Assembly (NCBI GenBank): GCA_023055505.1
Contig: JALIRH010000001.1
Location: forward strand, 91,480,530-91,544,529
DNA from: Callipepla californica brunnescens
Lineage: Eukaryota > Chordata > Aves > Galliformes > Odontophoridae
Reading direction: 5' to 3'
DNA: 64,000 nt
Shown here: piece by piece, positions 23,176 through 35,378 of the stretch
How positions within the stretch are numbered: the stretch's first letter is position 1
Layout: each line of letters begins with the position of its first letter
The notes under the pieces: model-generated
What the model was told of the DNA's origin: nothing
Databases searched by the model: none
Seen by the model: only the letters and a program-made list of their open reading frames with translations
Translations under genes and position numbers: made by a program

Positions 23176-25316
23176 AAAATACTAGCCTGAAACCACATTT
23201 CATGTTCCTTGTTCTACTTTGATATTAATTTTGCTTCTGCTTGGATTTCTCACCCTAAATGCAGGTCTCTTGCAGCACAATCATATGATTTCAAATATGA
23301 CAGATTGTTTAAAACTAGTTTTATTATTACACCATTTTATTATTTTATTACACTATTTTATTATTATTACACCATACATTGTCATAGTGATCAATATAAT
23401 GGACAAAGCACCTGGGAAAATTAGCAACAAAAAGACAGTAAATGATCAGATATTTTGAATATACTGGAAATTATCGCAGAGAGAATCTTTGCATTTCTCT
23501 TGTTTACATATTGTGTAGCTGAAATTGCCCTTAATTTTGAAAACTTTGACCTTTAAATATTGAAATAAGGTAAACATCCAAGAGATTATTTACAAAGCAA
23601 TTAGAAAACATGTAAAATATTTTGTTCACTGACTAACAATATAACAGTCTTTTTAATTTATGCAGCAGTATTCCTTTGCTAGCTACTGACATGTGTCATT
23701 TCAGTCCTCAGAAGACACATTAAAATCACATTGCATAATGACTGTTTACATGAAAGCTTGCATACAAAAATATGTAGTGTGCTGTGTGGCAGAATTTTTC
23801 CGTGATAGGCCATACTTAATTATGTCTACTCATTTTGACAAGTACTTCAGATGTAAATGAACAATAAACAATTTATTTGAAGTGGAACTGATGATTACCT
23901 CGTTCTTCTAGAATATATGTTTTAGTTAGATATTTTAGTGGTTGTAGTTTAGAAGTTCATAAAAAAAAAGCAAAATATTGTAAAACAGAATACAAGGATC
24001 TTATGTAAGAAACATGCATAAAATAAGACAGAAAAAAACAGAAAAATATTGCAACTAACATTTTTAAGTAAGAAAAATGAAAGAAAAGCCCTATCAGTTT
24101 TGGTTTTGGAGTAGGTATGTGCGCCTGTCTGTGTGATAATGTGCCTTAACTAACAACAGCAATAAATCCATTGAAATACTGAATCACAGATGTGCATTTA
24201 GGCCATGGAATCTTTATGAATAAAATCTTGACAAAATATATTTGCATACAAGGAAGAATTTTTTATAAATATTTCAGCAGTTGAAGGTTGTCATCTAGAA
24301 TTAAAATTTTAAGTTGCTATTAACCTAAAACTTGCATGTGTTTTTAGTATTCATTTCATAGTTTATTCAGTTATAAATATAAAATACCACAGGAGTTGCT
24401 GATTCTATCAATAGACATTACATAATTGAAGCACAAAGGTAAAACAACAATTATGAATAAAAATGTTGGAAATACATATAAGTATTTAGAATAAAAGATT
24501 ATGAGAACATCAACACACTACTGAATTTTAGACAGACCAAACAGTAATACTGAAATCAAATGAGAATTTTTTTTATTTTGATTGCTATTATTCAGTTCTT
24601 CCTTACTGTGCTTGGTAAGAGATCTCTGCAGTTTCTTCTACTTGAATTTTGCATGAGACAGGCAATAAGCTTTTATCTTCATTAAAAATGACCATGTATA
24701 AAGAATTTAGTATATCTTTGTTCTCTCTAGATATTTCTTCCCTGTTGTTTTCTATTAAATGTAAAAATCTAGGATAAATAAATATTGCAGTACGCATCCA
24801 TCTTACAGATATGTAGTCAAGTCATTTGTATTGTTATAAAGATAAACCAGAGTGTCCAGATAAATGTCCAAAATTCCATTGTTAGGTGAGAAATTTCGGC
24901 TGTGTAAAATTCATTTGCTGATATGATTCAGTGATTTTTTTTTAGTTTGATTAATCAGTAATACACAATGAGCACACAAATAGCTCATATTTATTTATTT
25001 ATTTAGCCTATTAATGTGTTTTCTTATTTATTTTTATTAGTAGATTCTGCTGCAGTTCAGTTTATATTACAAAGTCTGATATTTCTAGCGCTAAAATCAA
25101 CTGTAAACAAAGATATGTGCAGAAAATACAACAAGCCAGCCTCTTCACTAGTAGCAGCAAGCTCCTACTGGAACCCAGTACTGATGGATAACAAGTCTTG
25201 TAGCCTAGAGGTTTACAATTGTTTATTTTGTGAGCTATAAGAATATAAAAGCACATTTATAAAACAAAACAACACTTCATTTTTGTTTGGCAAGTGTACA
25301 AATAAGATACATATAG
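23176..25316. other. AT-rich unique noncoding DNA
   Basis: No gene or transposon is recognised. A TTATTATTACACC-type simple repeat lies near 23,320-23,375 and an ATTT run near 24,988-25,006. Confidence 0.5.
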
Positions 25317-25445
25317 TATTGTGTCCAGTTCTGGGCTTTCCAGCACAAAAAACACCGGAATCTCCTTGAAAGAGTCCGTCAGAGGGCTACAAAGATGTTA
25401 AAGGACGTGGAACGCCTCCCTTATGAGGAGAAATTCTCCTCATAA
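25317..25445 (+). mobile_element. CR1 ORF2-region fragment ending in a hairpin
   Basis: It shows GTGTCCAGTTCTGGGCT, CCAGCACAAAAAACACCGG and AGAGTCCGTCAGAGGGCTAC, then AAAGATGTTAAAGGACGTGG and CCTCCCTTATGAGGAG, which is the CR1 segment just upstream of the 3' part seen at 19.5 kb. Where CR1 should continue, the sequence turns back on itself: TTATGAGGAG (25,421-25,430), a 5-nt loop, then CTCCTCATAA (25,436-25,445). Confidence 0.82.
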
Positions 25446-28084
25446 TTATGAAAAATTATGAGAAATTATGTTGAAATTCTGTACACTGTTAAAAGCTAAG
25501 TTATTCAGTAGAAGGCTAGAAGTAGGAGGAGAGAATATGGTTGCTACTTTTAGGTAATTTCTTTTCTGAAATGTCCTTTCTCCCTTTCCTCACATTTTAA
25601 AATAAAAAAAATCCCATCTGCTTCTGAATTTTATACTGTCGTGAACAGTGATATCAAGAGGATAAGACAGAAGAGAGGATGACTATAGTAGAAATTTTAC
25701 AAGTTCTGTAGGAATGAAAGTCTATCATGCCAGCTCATTTAAGCCCCATTTCTGCTCCAAGTAGTTACCAAGACACTAGAAGTGTAAAAGCCTGCTAGGC
25801 CTATTTAAAAGCCTTGGGAATAAAGCAGGCCCCACTATGTCACTTGAAAGTCACAAGTTCTAATTTTATATAGTAGTTACAGCAAGGGAAAATTTGTCTC
25901 TACTATGATTTTATCGCCCTCGTCACACAAAAGCCCCATGTTTTTCATGCGTAATTGGCACACATCATGGATATGTCTACAATCTGAAAAATTATCTATC
26001 TTCATAACTTTTCAATTAAAAGCTTGCTGTGCACATGGTAATAGTGTATTTTTGAAAGGCCACAGTCTCTGTATGCAAGCTAAGTGTTATGTTATCAAAA
26101 GGGTATGCACTGATTTTAATTGACATTTCATCTTCAGTGTAGCTGTTAAGAGTTGGTGGCCTTCATTCTGAATCAGTAGTAGTAGGACTAAAATGAAACA
26201 TCTCTCTTCAGACACTTCAGAGAATGAGATCTGAGCACAGTAATGTAGTCCTTATGACAAGAGAATTTAACATTTATCCACACAGGAACACTGAAACAAA
26301 CATGCAAACAAGCAAACAAAGACAGCTAAGGGCTAAAAATATTTGAATTACTGCAAAAGCCTTTAAGATATGCTACTAGCTACATTTTCAAAGGTCAAGA
26401 AAATTTACATACTGAACACAGAAATGCAGGCTCCAAGGTGCTACATGTTAAGAAAATCAAAATAGTTTTAATAATTTAAATTTTGTCCCTCTGAAGATGA
26501 AGTCAGTATTTCAGAAAGTCAGTAATTACACTTGGGAAGAAAAAGATACTGAATTTTGGAACACTTTGTCAGTAAATCCTCTACATAACTTGGGTCTAAG
26601 TCATTTGCTCTTTTCAATAAAAGAATTTAATTTTTCATATTGTTCATATAAATAAATAAGTAGCTATGTCTTAATTAGCTATGGATACTTTTAGACCTCA
26701 AAGACGTAAATGGGATAGAGGATATTGATATCACACTACCCATGTAAATTTTGGACTATGTGATAAAACATTTTAGCCTTGTCTGTCTTACATCCAGTTG
26801 CTTTATCTTCTGCCTTAAAGACATGTTCACTCTTGTATGGACAAACTTTTTCTGTAAATCCTCTAAAGTTTGCTTTCCTAATGTAACTCTTTCAAATATT
26901 ACCAATCCTAATGCTTCTCATCAGGCTTTTTAAGAAGGTTTTTTGTTTGTCTGTTTTTTGTTCAGCTGTAACAGATTTGAGTGTATTGTTAAACATGGAG
27001 CAGATGCCTGTGTTATTCTTCTTCTTTGAGTCTCATTAATAGAACCAAATGTGCAAATTTAATAACATTTTGTTGTCCAGAGAACAAGAATAAATGAAGT
27101 ACACAATGTGTGGTTATCGTGTCATATTCTGCACCTTTCTTTTCCAATTTATTATACTGTGAATATTGCCATAGTCAACTTGCAACAGAGAAAAGAAGTG
27201 CCACAGTTTTCTCCTTGTAGACACATTAGGAAAATAAATTATAAACCTCATAGGTAATTCTAGCCATTGCCTCCTTAAAAGTACTATTAAATAATAAAAA
27301 GCATTACAAACTCTATTTTTTGGCTCAGATGAATGTCAGTTACATACAGAGTGAGATCCTACTCTGTTTTTAATACTTAAGTGCTTGGAGATTGACTGTA
27401 CACAAATTATCTATGCATTTATTATAATCCGAGGATATCCGGGGATCTATTTTATTTCCATAATATAAGCATATGTTATGTGATGTGCTTAGAAATCACA
27501 TACCATATGTTCTGTTTCATGTTTAATATGTGACACTGGACAACAATATCCAGGCTCAGTGATGTAACTAATTCTAAAGACTCTAGATTTAGGTGATCTA
27601 CTTTGGAGGAATAGCTCTCCAAAATCTGCAGTATCCATCTAGTACTACTTTTTCAGCTCTACAAAAAGAGTCTTCAGGGCAGGGGGAATGGGTAAGTAGA
27701 TCAAGGTGTGGTATATTTGATTCATGGAATGCCTATATCCTGCTGAGTACCAACAGAGTCTAGGCAGGATTCCTTGAAGCATCTCAAATAAAGCTGAAAA
27801 TCTGCATTTAGGGGACTAAATTCCATGACATTGTGTTGATCTTTGCAAACTACAGCAGGATGTTGTGTGTTGCCCCCAGCCAGTGGCTCAATCATTAATG
27901 AATTGAGATAAAGACCAATTAATGAGTGTAAACAAATAACAACAGCAACAAATCAGCACAGATGAATAAATGATAAATGATAACAAGACAGTCACTCATC
28001 ACTTGCCACCAGCAGACGAATGTCCAGACAGTCTGCAAGCAACCATAACCTTGGAAATGCTACATCTAAGCTTATTACTGAGTT
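25446..28084. other. AT-rich unique noncoding DNA
   Basis: No gene, RNA gene or clear transposon was seen. The sequence from about 28,005 may belong to the LTR that begins at 28,085, but that part is too diverged to call. Confidence 0.5.
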
Positions 28085-28305
28085 CCATATATTATATTGT
28101 AATGAATATTCATTTGATCAGTTGGGGTCAGCTGTCCTGGATGTGTTCCCTCACAGCTGCTTATGCATCTTCATCATTCATATTGTGAGGGCAGTGTGAG
28201 AAACACAGAAGGAATTGGGATTGTACAATTAGTGCAATTGTTGTTCAGCAACAGCTAAAACATTGGTGTATTACTAATACTTAGTGTTAAATCCAAGATA
28301 CGGTA
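28085..28305 (-). mobile_element. ERVL-type LTR fragment
   Basis: The reverse complement of the plus strand reads AACACTAAGTATTAG, CCAATGTTTTAGCTGTTGCT, CACATCCAGGACAGCTGACC and CCAACTGATCAAATG. These are the same blocks, in the same order, as the LTR at 12,599-13,095. Ends are not resolved. Confidence 0.75.
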
Positions 28306-28321
28306 AAATAAATCCCGTTTT

Positions 28322-28520
28322 GATTAAAGTTAACACCACCAGCCTCACCTCAGTGCTGGGGAAGATCATGGAACAGATTATCCTGGAAGCTATGATAATG
28401 CATCCTTCTCTTTGAATGGGAAAGATACGGATTCAATAGGTGGGCTGTTCAATGGATGAGGATCTGGTGAGTTCATACCCAGAGAGTGGTGCTCCATGAC
28501 TTGCTGTCTGGATGGAGACC
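28322..28520 (+). mobile_element. CR1 reverse-transcriptase fragment
   Basis: It contains ACCAGCCTCACCTCAGTGC and GGGGAAGATCATGGAACAG, then AGGTGGGCTGTTCAATGG, then CCAGAGAGTGGTGCTCCATG and GATGGAGACCAGTG. These are blocks from the reverse-transcriptase part of CR1 ORF2, with a deletion between them. It lies between two retroviral remnants. Confidence 0.78.
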
Positions 28521-28693
28521 AGTGCATTTAAACTCATAGGAGATGCACACATTGTTATCAGAAAATTTCAGATTATTTTGTGTTTGTTTTTTCTGTACCA
28601 CAAAAGCTTCAGAGATAAGATTATAGTTAGATTGACAAATGATAAAGTGATCTGTACTCCTGACAACAACTGCAGTGAAAAAACAGAACACGT
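28521..28693. other. Short unassigned spacer
   Basis: I recognise nothing here. It separates the CR1 piece from the retroviral remnant on the right, whose gag breaks off at this point. Confidence 0.4.
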
Positions 28694-29605
28694 TTATTCA
28701 TGTTGTTCAATTTGAAGTGTAACAATCAGTTGAAACACTAGGGGTCTTCTCTGTTGGTCCTCATATCTTTCAAATGCTGCTTCTAATGTACCAGCGTACT
28801 TTTCTGGTGCTGTCCTTGTGAGTTTCCACCATATATCTTTCATACTCCTAATTTTCTCAGGATCACATTCTTGGTATGGATTATTAGGAGTCAACATGGG
28901 GTCATACAACATTTCCACCATAGATGTTTCTTACAGATACTGGATACCTTTTTCAGCATTGGTACACCTTTTCATCACAGGCTCCAGATTGTTTTTGAAG
29001 GGATACCTTTCTTTTACGGCTAATAACATTCATTCCCAGAGGGTGATGACTCCATCCAGACATCTACTAATTCCTCTGGCAATGCCTGAGTCTCTGGCAA
29101 TGATTCCTAATTGGCAAGCTTCATTACCATCCAAAAACATGCTATTGGCTCCAGTGTCCCAGCACCAAAGTGACAAGGTGACAATAGTCTCATTTAGGCT
29201 CCGTGCAAACTCTTTTCTTGAGCCTTGAATTTCAGTCATTTTCAGAGAGTGATGAGTAGTGGCAACAATGACTTCCTCTTCCTCACTCTTATCTCCTCAT
29301 CTATAAGTTTTTTCCATTACCTTTCTCAATGACGGTGGTTTCTGAGAGGGCGCCTTGCCTGGATCTTCTTCTACTTCTGCATCTTCTTCATCTTTCCATT
29401 CTAGGAGCTATGACAAACATTTCCATATATGTCCTTCCACAGAGAGCTGATCTTGATATTGCTGCCTCCTGTGATTGAAGAGGCTCAACCTGGGGACTTC
29501 CCATTTTGTCTCAAATCTCAGTTCGGAAACTCTCCCTCTCCATAATGGTATTATGTGAATCTTGGTAAGTGTACGCCAAGCCCCAGATAAGTTGTACTTC
29601 CTCAC
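28694..29605 (-). pseudogene. ERVL-like Gag remnant (copy 2)
   Basis: On the minus strand the segments appear in gag order: ETKWEVPRLSLFNHRRQQYQ (near 29,530-29,470), an acidic run ending VEEDPGKAPSQKP (near 29,370), MTEIQGSRKEFARSLNE (29,239), WCWDTGANSMFLDGNEACQL (near 29,150), then VEMLYDPMLTPNNPYQ (28,921) and a capsid-like helical part ending near 28,694. Frameshifts and stops separate the pieces, and the element is truncated before protease. The homologous copy at 7.6-8.85 kb has its protease further downstream, so the DTGA-like string here belongs to Gag. The remnant cannot make protein. Confidence 0.82.
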
Positions 29606-29868
29606 ACCTACCTAAGCAACACCATCCCTGGCTCAAGTACTTGCTTAGTTTCTCAGGATCCCAGAGGTGTTCAAGAGTGAAATTCCACGAAACTGCTGGT
29701 CCCCCTGCTTCTAGTATTTTTCCACATTCCCTGCCACCCAGAAATTTCTGGTTTTGGGAAAGGCTTCCTCCAGATAATGTAAAAGAGGAGGACTACATTC
29801 AGAGATATTAATAGCATGATTATTAATTTGTCATTCCAAAAATGCATAAGGGACTGAGAGGAAAACCT
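29606..29868 (-). mobile_element. ERV leader between LTR and gag
   Basis: About 260 bp separate the 3' edge of the minus-strand LTR from the first readable gag sequence. This suits a retroviral 5' leader (primer-binding site and packaging region). I could not identify a convincing primer-binding site complementary to a specific tRNA. Confidence 0.5.
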
Positions 29869-30398
29869 GGGAACTGGTTTAAACATAGAACTGACTAATG
29901 GGGTGGAGGACCCACAGACCCATGCCCCAGGAAAGGGAAGGGGGAATTAGGAAGAGGGCAGGGAGATGGACCTAAAAACAAAACAGTGTCAGCAATCTGA
30001 TGAGGAAAAACTAAGTTACTAAATAAAATATGGGAATGCGAATAACAGAATATAATACAATATAATTGGAATTGAAGCTAATAAATCAAATCAAATGAGA
30101 GAGATTGTGTCTGAAACTGAAGGACTTAGGCTACAGCTGAAGGTAAGATGGCTAGGAAACCTCCACCCCTGAGATGACCAGCAGAAGAGGAAGTCTCTGG
30201 GACTTGCATGCAGTTTTATCTTTCCCTCTGGGTGGAAAATGGGAACACAAAGTCCTCTGGGGTATGCAGTTCTCTTCTGAGAGCGAGGTACTTTGAAATT
30301 CACCAGTCCATAGACTTAGAGCATTACTTCTTTAACTCCCAGTGCCTCACATGATGTTATGAGTGGAATACTGATAACAAAAACAATAAAACCATGGC
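29869..30398 (-). mobile_element. 5' LTR of ERVL-like copy 2
   Basis: On the minus strand the blocks are TATCAGTATTCCACTCATAA, CATCATGTGAGGCAC, CCCAGAGGACTTTGTGTTCC, CCAGAGGGAAAGATAAAACT, CTCTCTCATTTGATTTGATT, TATTAGCTTCAATTCC, TTTATTTAGTAACTTAG, GACACTGTTTTGTTTTTAGG and CCTTTCCTGGGGCATGGG. They match the solo LTRs at 9,684 and 41,132. Leader and gag follow on the same strand, so this is the element's 5' LTR. A matching 3' LTR is absent. Confidence 0.82.
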
Positions 30399-31946
30399 AC
30401 CTTCTTAAAATACCTGTTATAAGATCATAATGAGAATTACAAATTTTTATGTCCTTATCTTATGGTGCTTTTCTTTGATTCTGGACATTCATGACACTAT
30501 TTCATGTTTTTGGTTTTTTTTTTTTTATCTTTTATCTGGTTAATGATGATAGAGAAGAGAATTTCGAACAAATTTAAACTGTTCCATTTAAACTGTGGAC
30601 ACATTTTGCAGAATAATTAATCAACACTTTTAGTTTTTCTGAAATGTTATAGATTTTAGAAGTGAGTAACAATACTGAAGTGAAGAAGAAACAGAAATAA
30701 GAGAAGGTCATATTTATGTAAATGAGGAACATATTAACATTTATTAGTTTCTTCTCATCTCCAGAATACTTTGTATGCTATTTTTCTGTGGTGGAACTCT
30801 TCTCAGATATCTTTAGCTGCCTAAGAAGTTGGTCACTGTGTCAGCATTTCCCGTAATTTCCGCATACATTCACTGAGAAAACAGATGTTTGCAGCTTAAG
30901 GAGACTACTCCATACTCATTGGAATCTCAATTAAATGCGTACTTTCTGTGACATATGGCTAACAATATTCACAGAATTAGCACTTTAAGAGAATATCTTC
31001 TGATTTTCTCTCTTCCATTTGCCTTTCACATTTGTTTCCTTGTTAAGAACCTAATCAGCCTCCAGGAATTCATTTAAAATAAATATTTTTCTATAATTTA
31101 TTTATAAATATTATGTTTTTGCATATTAATTTCCTGTTGAAGATGGCAATGTGATTCCAGCTCAATGTATGTTGTACTGTACAGTTTAGTTTTGTACCAA
31201 GCACTCAGATGTGCATCTACAGCAAATATGATTAATGATCACTTGGCAAAACTATTTGGATTAATAAATGTGACTTTTTTTTCTAAATGTAATCCCAAAT
31301 ATGATAAATACATATTTTATATAACAACATAACTAAAATTTAACTGTGCATTTTAAAGGTGCATTTAGATATTTCAGTGTTCTTTCTGTTTTGTAGAGAA
31401 ATGTCAAGATATAAATGTTTTCATTTCAAGTTAAAAGTACATAATAAAAAATAAACACATAATTCATGGGAGAAATTGTCCCCAAAGCAATGCGCACAAT
31501 ATAAATACTCAAAGGCTGTATGAAAATAGAAATGAAAGGGTAGTGAAATTACAGCTCTTGTTAGTTTTTGACAGGTCTCAAAAAATAACTGGTGACTGTA
31601 AATTTTTAAGACTACTATAAAGTTGTCGTGAAAGGAGGAGAAATAGAAGTGAAAAGGGATCAGACAATGTTGTGTAAGTACATGAGATAAAATATAATTT
31701 GCAAAGGAGTATATTTTTGAAAACAAAATGTCTGCTTTTTAGCAAGGGATTTATACTCACATCTTAACAGAAAAATGTCATCTATATATTTTCACCTGAT
31801 GATGATGGGAAAAATTATCTATTTTAATTAACACTGAAGCTCTAAAAAAATTATTCGTTGATGTGCTTTTTTTTTAATATTCATGCTTTTTACAGAATAC
31901 TATGTGTGGGTGCATATGTACTCCTAGCTCTCATGTGGTGGGCCAA
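30399..31946. other. AT-rich unique noncoding DNA
   Basis: No gene or transposon was recognised. A 101-codon minus-strand frame (31,421-31,726) has no recognisable domain and a composition typical of random AT-rich DNA. Confidence 0.5.
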
Positions 31947-32214
31947 GTTTGCTAGGATAAGGGGAAATTATTTCAGACTAAAAAAAAAGAGATTCAGATT
32001 GGATATAAGGAATGATTTTTTTACAATAAGAAAAGTAAAGGACTGAAACAGGTTGTCCAGAGATGTGGTGGATGTCCCAGACCCTGAGGACATTCAAGAT
32101 CAGGCTGGATGGTGCTCTGAGCAACCTGATCTAGCTGTTGGTGTCCCTGTCATTGCAGGGGAGCTGGACTAGATGACCTTTAATGGTCTCTTCTAACTCA
32201 AATGATTCTATGAT
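31947..32214 (+). mobile_element. CR1 LINE 3' end
   Basis: The blocks are GGCCAAGTTTGCTAGGATAA, TTGGATATAAGGAATGATTT, GAAACAGGTTGTCCAGAGAT, GTGGTGGATGTCCCAGACCC, ACATTCAAGATCAGGCTGGA, GCAACCTGATCTAGCTG and TGGACTAGATGACCTTTAA, ending AATGATTCTATGATG. This is a fairly well-preserved, 5'-truncated plus-strand CR1 of the ATTCTATG-tail type. Confidence 0.9.
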
Positions 32215-33453
32215 GCTAACTAATCTTTTCATCACCATTGACTGTGAGGAAAAGTAAACAGTATTTCAAGAAATCTGCACCAATTAATATCATCACTGAT
32301 GTTGTCTTTAATTTACCTCAAGTAGATTAAGTCAGTTCATCTTTGTTATCTCTCTCAAACAGAACAGTGAAAAATTAACCATCCATACCATTTTTTAGGG
32401 GAAAATAGATCCAGGTCTATGCTTAAGCATAGGCATAATCATGTAAAGTTTTTAATTCTCTGATTCACATTTAAACGAACTCTTAATTTTACGCAGACAA
32501 ACACATAGTAGTCACAACCTAGTGTTATTTTGAATTGAGAGATGACTATTAAAAAGTGGTCCATGTGAGTACTTTCTGTACAAGATTTTTGAAGACTAAG
32601 ACCATCTTCTCCCATCTAGTCTCTGAGAAAGCTGAAGTAGCATTTGTAGTACTTTATTAAACAGTTTGAAAAAAAATAATCTGCCCAATCAGCATAGCCA
32701 AAACTGACGTATTTTTGAACTTGTATCATCTAATATAATTCATGTAACTAGCCATATAAGAGTAATGCAAAAGGAAATCTCAAAAATGTATATTTGTACG
32801 TAATCAAGTATTTTTTATCCTGGAAAATCATTCTGGTTAATGGAAGGCCTACTAAATATTTTTTAAATAGTACAAAACATGAAGAGTAAAAAATTAGATT
32901 AAATACTATGAATGTAATGATCATGCTTAAGAAAATGTCTAGGAAAGGTGAAAGAATATGAAGACACTGTATGTGATTTATGGAGAACTTCTGTCTAAGA
33001 GAAATGCTGTTAGAGAAAAATTCAAATTTAAACCTATGTAGTGTTCTGTCAATCTTGACAATGTAAAGAGGGGCAACATTCACAATATTAATGAAAGTTA
33101 GATTTTCTTACTAGATTTGGTGGCCTTATCCACTCCACATATCATAACCTAAGAAATGTATCATCAAATAAGAAACTGTTTCTATGGATTCTGCATATCT
33201 TCCTGAAAACCTTGCTGTCCTTGCATTACTTCCACAGCAAAAGAGATCAAGATTTGGTAAAGTGTTTCTAGTTCAGAACTAAACTGTGATTGTTAACTGC
33301 TGAGACATAGTCCTGGGAAAAAGTAATGGGGAAATAACTGAATCAATTTTTTCGGCACAGTGAAGCCTCAAAGTATTCAGATCATCAGATAATTTGATTG
33401 TGCTTGTACAAAATGATATGCAATTGGGCAGGTTGATTTTCAGTTTTTATTTT
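32215..33453. other. AT-rich unique noncoding DNA
   Basis: Nothing recognisable. The 111-codon minus-strand frame at 32,748-33,083 is hydrophobic and AT-rich, with no domain I know; I read it as chance. Confidence 0.5.
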
Positions 33454-34213
33454 TGTCACGCTCCAATATAGAGGAGGGAGACGAGGTTCTTAAGATTATG
33501 TGTACACCCAGCGTGAGATTAAGAAACAACGGTTCAAATGTTGGTCCGACCAGTTCATTACCAGTATTGACCAGGGACATGGGGAAGGTGAAGGTGGACA
33601 CTGTTAAGGGTGATGGAGAAGGGAAGGCAAGCGATAGGAAGGTAAGGAAAGAAGCAAGGATTTGTACAACGCAGGGAAAGTCACCAGCCAGGGTCCTAGG
33701 GGCGGTCTGGTTGCAAGCAACTCCGACGGTCCAAGGCAGAAGAGCAGGGAATGGCAGAAGCGGGGAGAACAGCAGCAGCAGCAGGCAACCTTGAGCAGCA
33801 AGCTGTTGTCCGGAGAAGCAGTGAGGGGAGCACGAGCAGTGAGAAGCTCGTGAGATCTCTCCTAAGAGAAGGCCTCTCCAGGCAGCAGCAGTGATCAGCT
33901 CGGGAAGTCTCTCCAAAAAGAAAAACCCCAACTTCGTGGCTGCAGGACCCCTATATTTATCTTCCAGATTCCTCCAGTCTACGTGACAAATCCCTTGCTA
34001 GTGTGCCAGGCAAGCATCTCCTGAGATGGCTGTCTCCCCACGAAGATGAGTACCAAACAAAAGAGTGTTCAGTGGCCATTGAGCTGCAGCTTATCTCTCT
34101 TTCGTTGCCCCAGGACGTGCCCATCTGCTTGTCCCTTAGACAAAGGATTTCACAACCTTGTCCAGGACTTGCTTGGACATGTTCGGACATGTTCATCAGC
34201 AAACTTTGAGACA
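33454..34213 (-). mobile_element. GC-rich ERV LTR (solo)
   Basis: On the minus strand it starts TGTCTCAAAGTTTG and ends GGAGCGTGACA, so the termini form the short inverted repeat TGTC...GACA. A TATA-type ATAAATATAG lies at 33,960-33,951, followed by GGGGTCCTGCAGCCACGAAG and a long C/T-rich stretch. The last part has GTCTCCCTCCTCTATATTGG. It is much richer in GC and CpG than its flanks. The 5-bp flanks (ATTTT and ATGGT) do not match well, so no target duplication is confirmed. No internal sequence adjoins it. The exact ERV family is not assigned. Confidence 0.75.
33951..33960 (-). promoter_or_regulatory. TATA box of the GC-rich LTR
   Basis: The minus strand has ATAAATATAG, the expected core promoter position of this LTR, about 250 bp in from its 5' edge. 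Transcription would start about 25-30 bp downstream (near 33,925) and run leftward. Activity today is not shown by sequence. Confidence 0.55.
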
Positions 34214-35055
34214 ATGGTATAATAATAGTCTCTTACAATTTTCAAAGATAATTTTATGGAAATCTCAGAAATATAGATTAAAGAGTTTTGAGATACAATC
34301 TAAAACAGTGAAATCACAATATCTTTACTGGATTTTGACATCTGGTTATATTTCATTTAAATCAATTGCTTTTATTATGCAATCAAAATTTAACATAACT
34401 TTCGTAATAATATTTCATGTCACTAGATATCCTAAAATTTAATTTTAAAAGGTGCAAGTTGTGTTGAATACAGTGCATAAATGAAATATCTGCCTATATA
34501 GGGCTTGTGTATGATAAACATTGTTAATGGAAAATGTGAGATCTAAGAGAAGGAAATAAATGCAGTGAACATTTTCAGTACTTGAACACTTGTAACATCA
34601 AGAGCAATTTTAAGGAAATGCCTGCAAGTTAGGATATGTGAATTAAGGTGGATACATGGAGCTTCAGAATCACAAAACATCTGACTTACCATATAGTGTG
34701 GCTACCAAAATAACATACTTTTCCTCATATCTGGCTATGTTAGAAAAACTGAATAATCACATGAAAAACCTCTATCAATCAGAAAGAAACGAAATAAAGA
34801 GGCTTTTACTTAGTTTATGAACATAAGCCAATCTTATAGCAGCAATGAAATAGAGTTTATTTCTTTTGAACTGTGTCATCAATTAGCAATTTCCTATCTT
34901 CCATGTCTTCTGGGATAAATAGGCAGAAATACTGATTTTATTGTTAGTAAAGCATCATATGACAAGAGATGTCTCAGTGGTATTTCAACACCTGCCCTTT
35001 TAACCAAATGCAGGGGAGATGATGTGAGACAGAAGTCTCCTAAGACACCATTATT
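34214..35055. other. AT-rich unique noncoding DNA
   Basis: I see no gene or transposon between the GC-rich LTR and the CR1 on the right. Confidence 0.5.
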
Positions 35056-35378
35056 TTATCCATGAAGGGAGATAAGGGACAGTCACTGATCTCTTATCTC
35101 TGATGACAGGTAGAGAGTGCAAAGGAACGGCATGGAGCTGCGTCAGGGGAGGGTCAGGGTGGATGTTAGATAAAAGTTCTTCACCAGATGGTAGTTGGTC
35201 ACTGGAACAGGATCCCCAGGACAGTAGTTAGAGCCCCAACCTGCCAGTGTTCAATATGTGTTTGGACAATTCTCGTAGACACAGGGTTTCAATTTTGTGT
35301 GATCCAGTGTAGACCCAGGAGCTAGACTCCATGAACTCTGAGGGTCACTTCCAACTCATAATATTGAATGATTTTACA
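35056..35378 (+). mobile_element. Old CR1 LINE 3' end
   Basis: It shows GGGACAGTCACTGATCTCTT, GGAACGGCATGGAGCTGCGT, CAGGGGAGGGTCAGGGTGGA, TCACTGGAACAGGATCCCCA, CTCCATGAACTCTGAGGGTC and ACTTCCAACTCATAATATTG. This is a CR1 3' region of a subfamily different from the copy at 32 kb. Divergence is higher and the tail repeat is worn. Confidence 0.8.

Noticed and set aside
29100..29200. DTGA string that looks like a retroviral protease active site
   Set aside because: It sits in the middle of Gag. The homologous copy at 8.4 kb has the same Gag block, while its true protease motif lies downstream at about 7.46 kb.
32748..33083. Hydrophobic 111-codon frame on the minus strand, possible membrane protein
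   Set aside because: Its hydrophobicity follows from T-rich codons in AT-rich DNA. No domain or promoter context supports it.
33440..33931. 163-codon frame on the minus strand
   Set aside because: It lies inside the GC-rich LTR and its first codon is TTG, about 20 bp from the TATA box and therefore at or before the likely transcription start.
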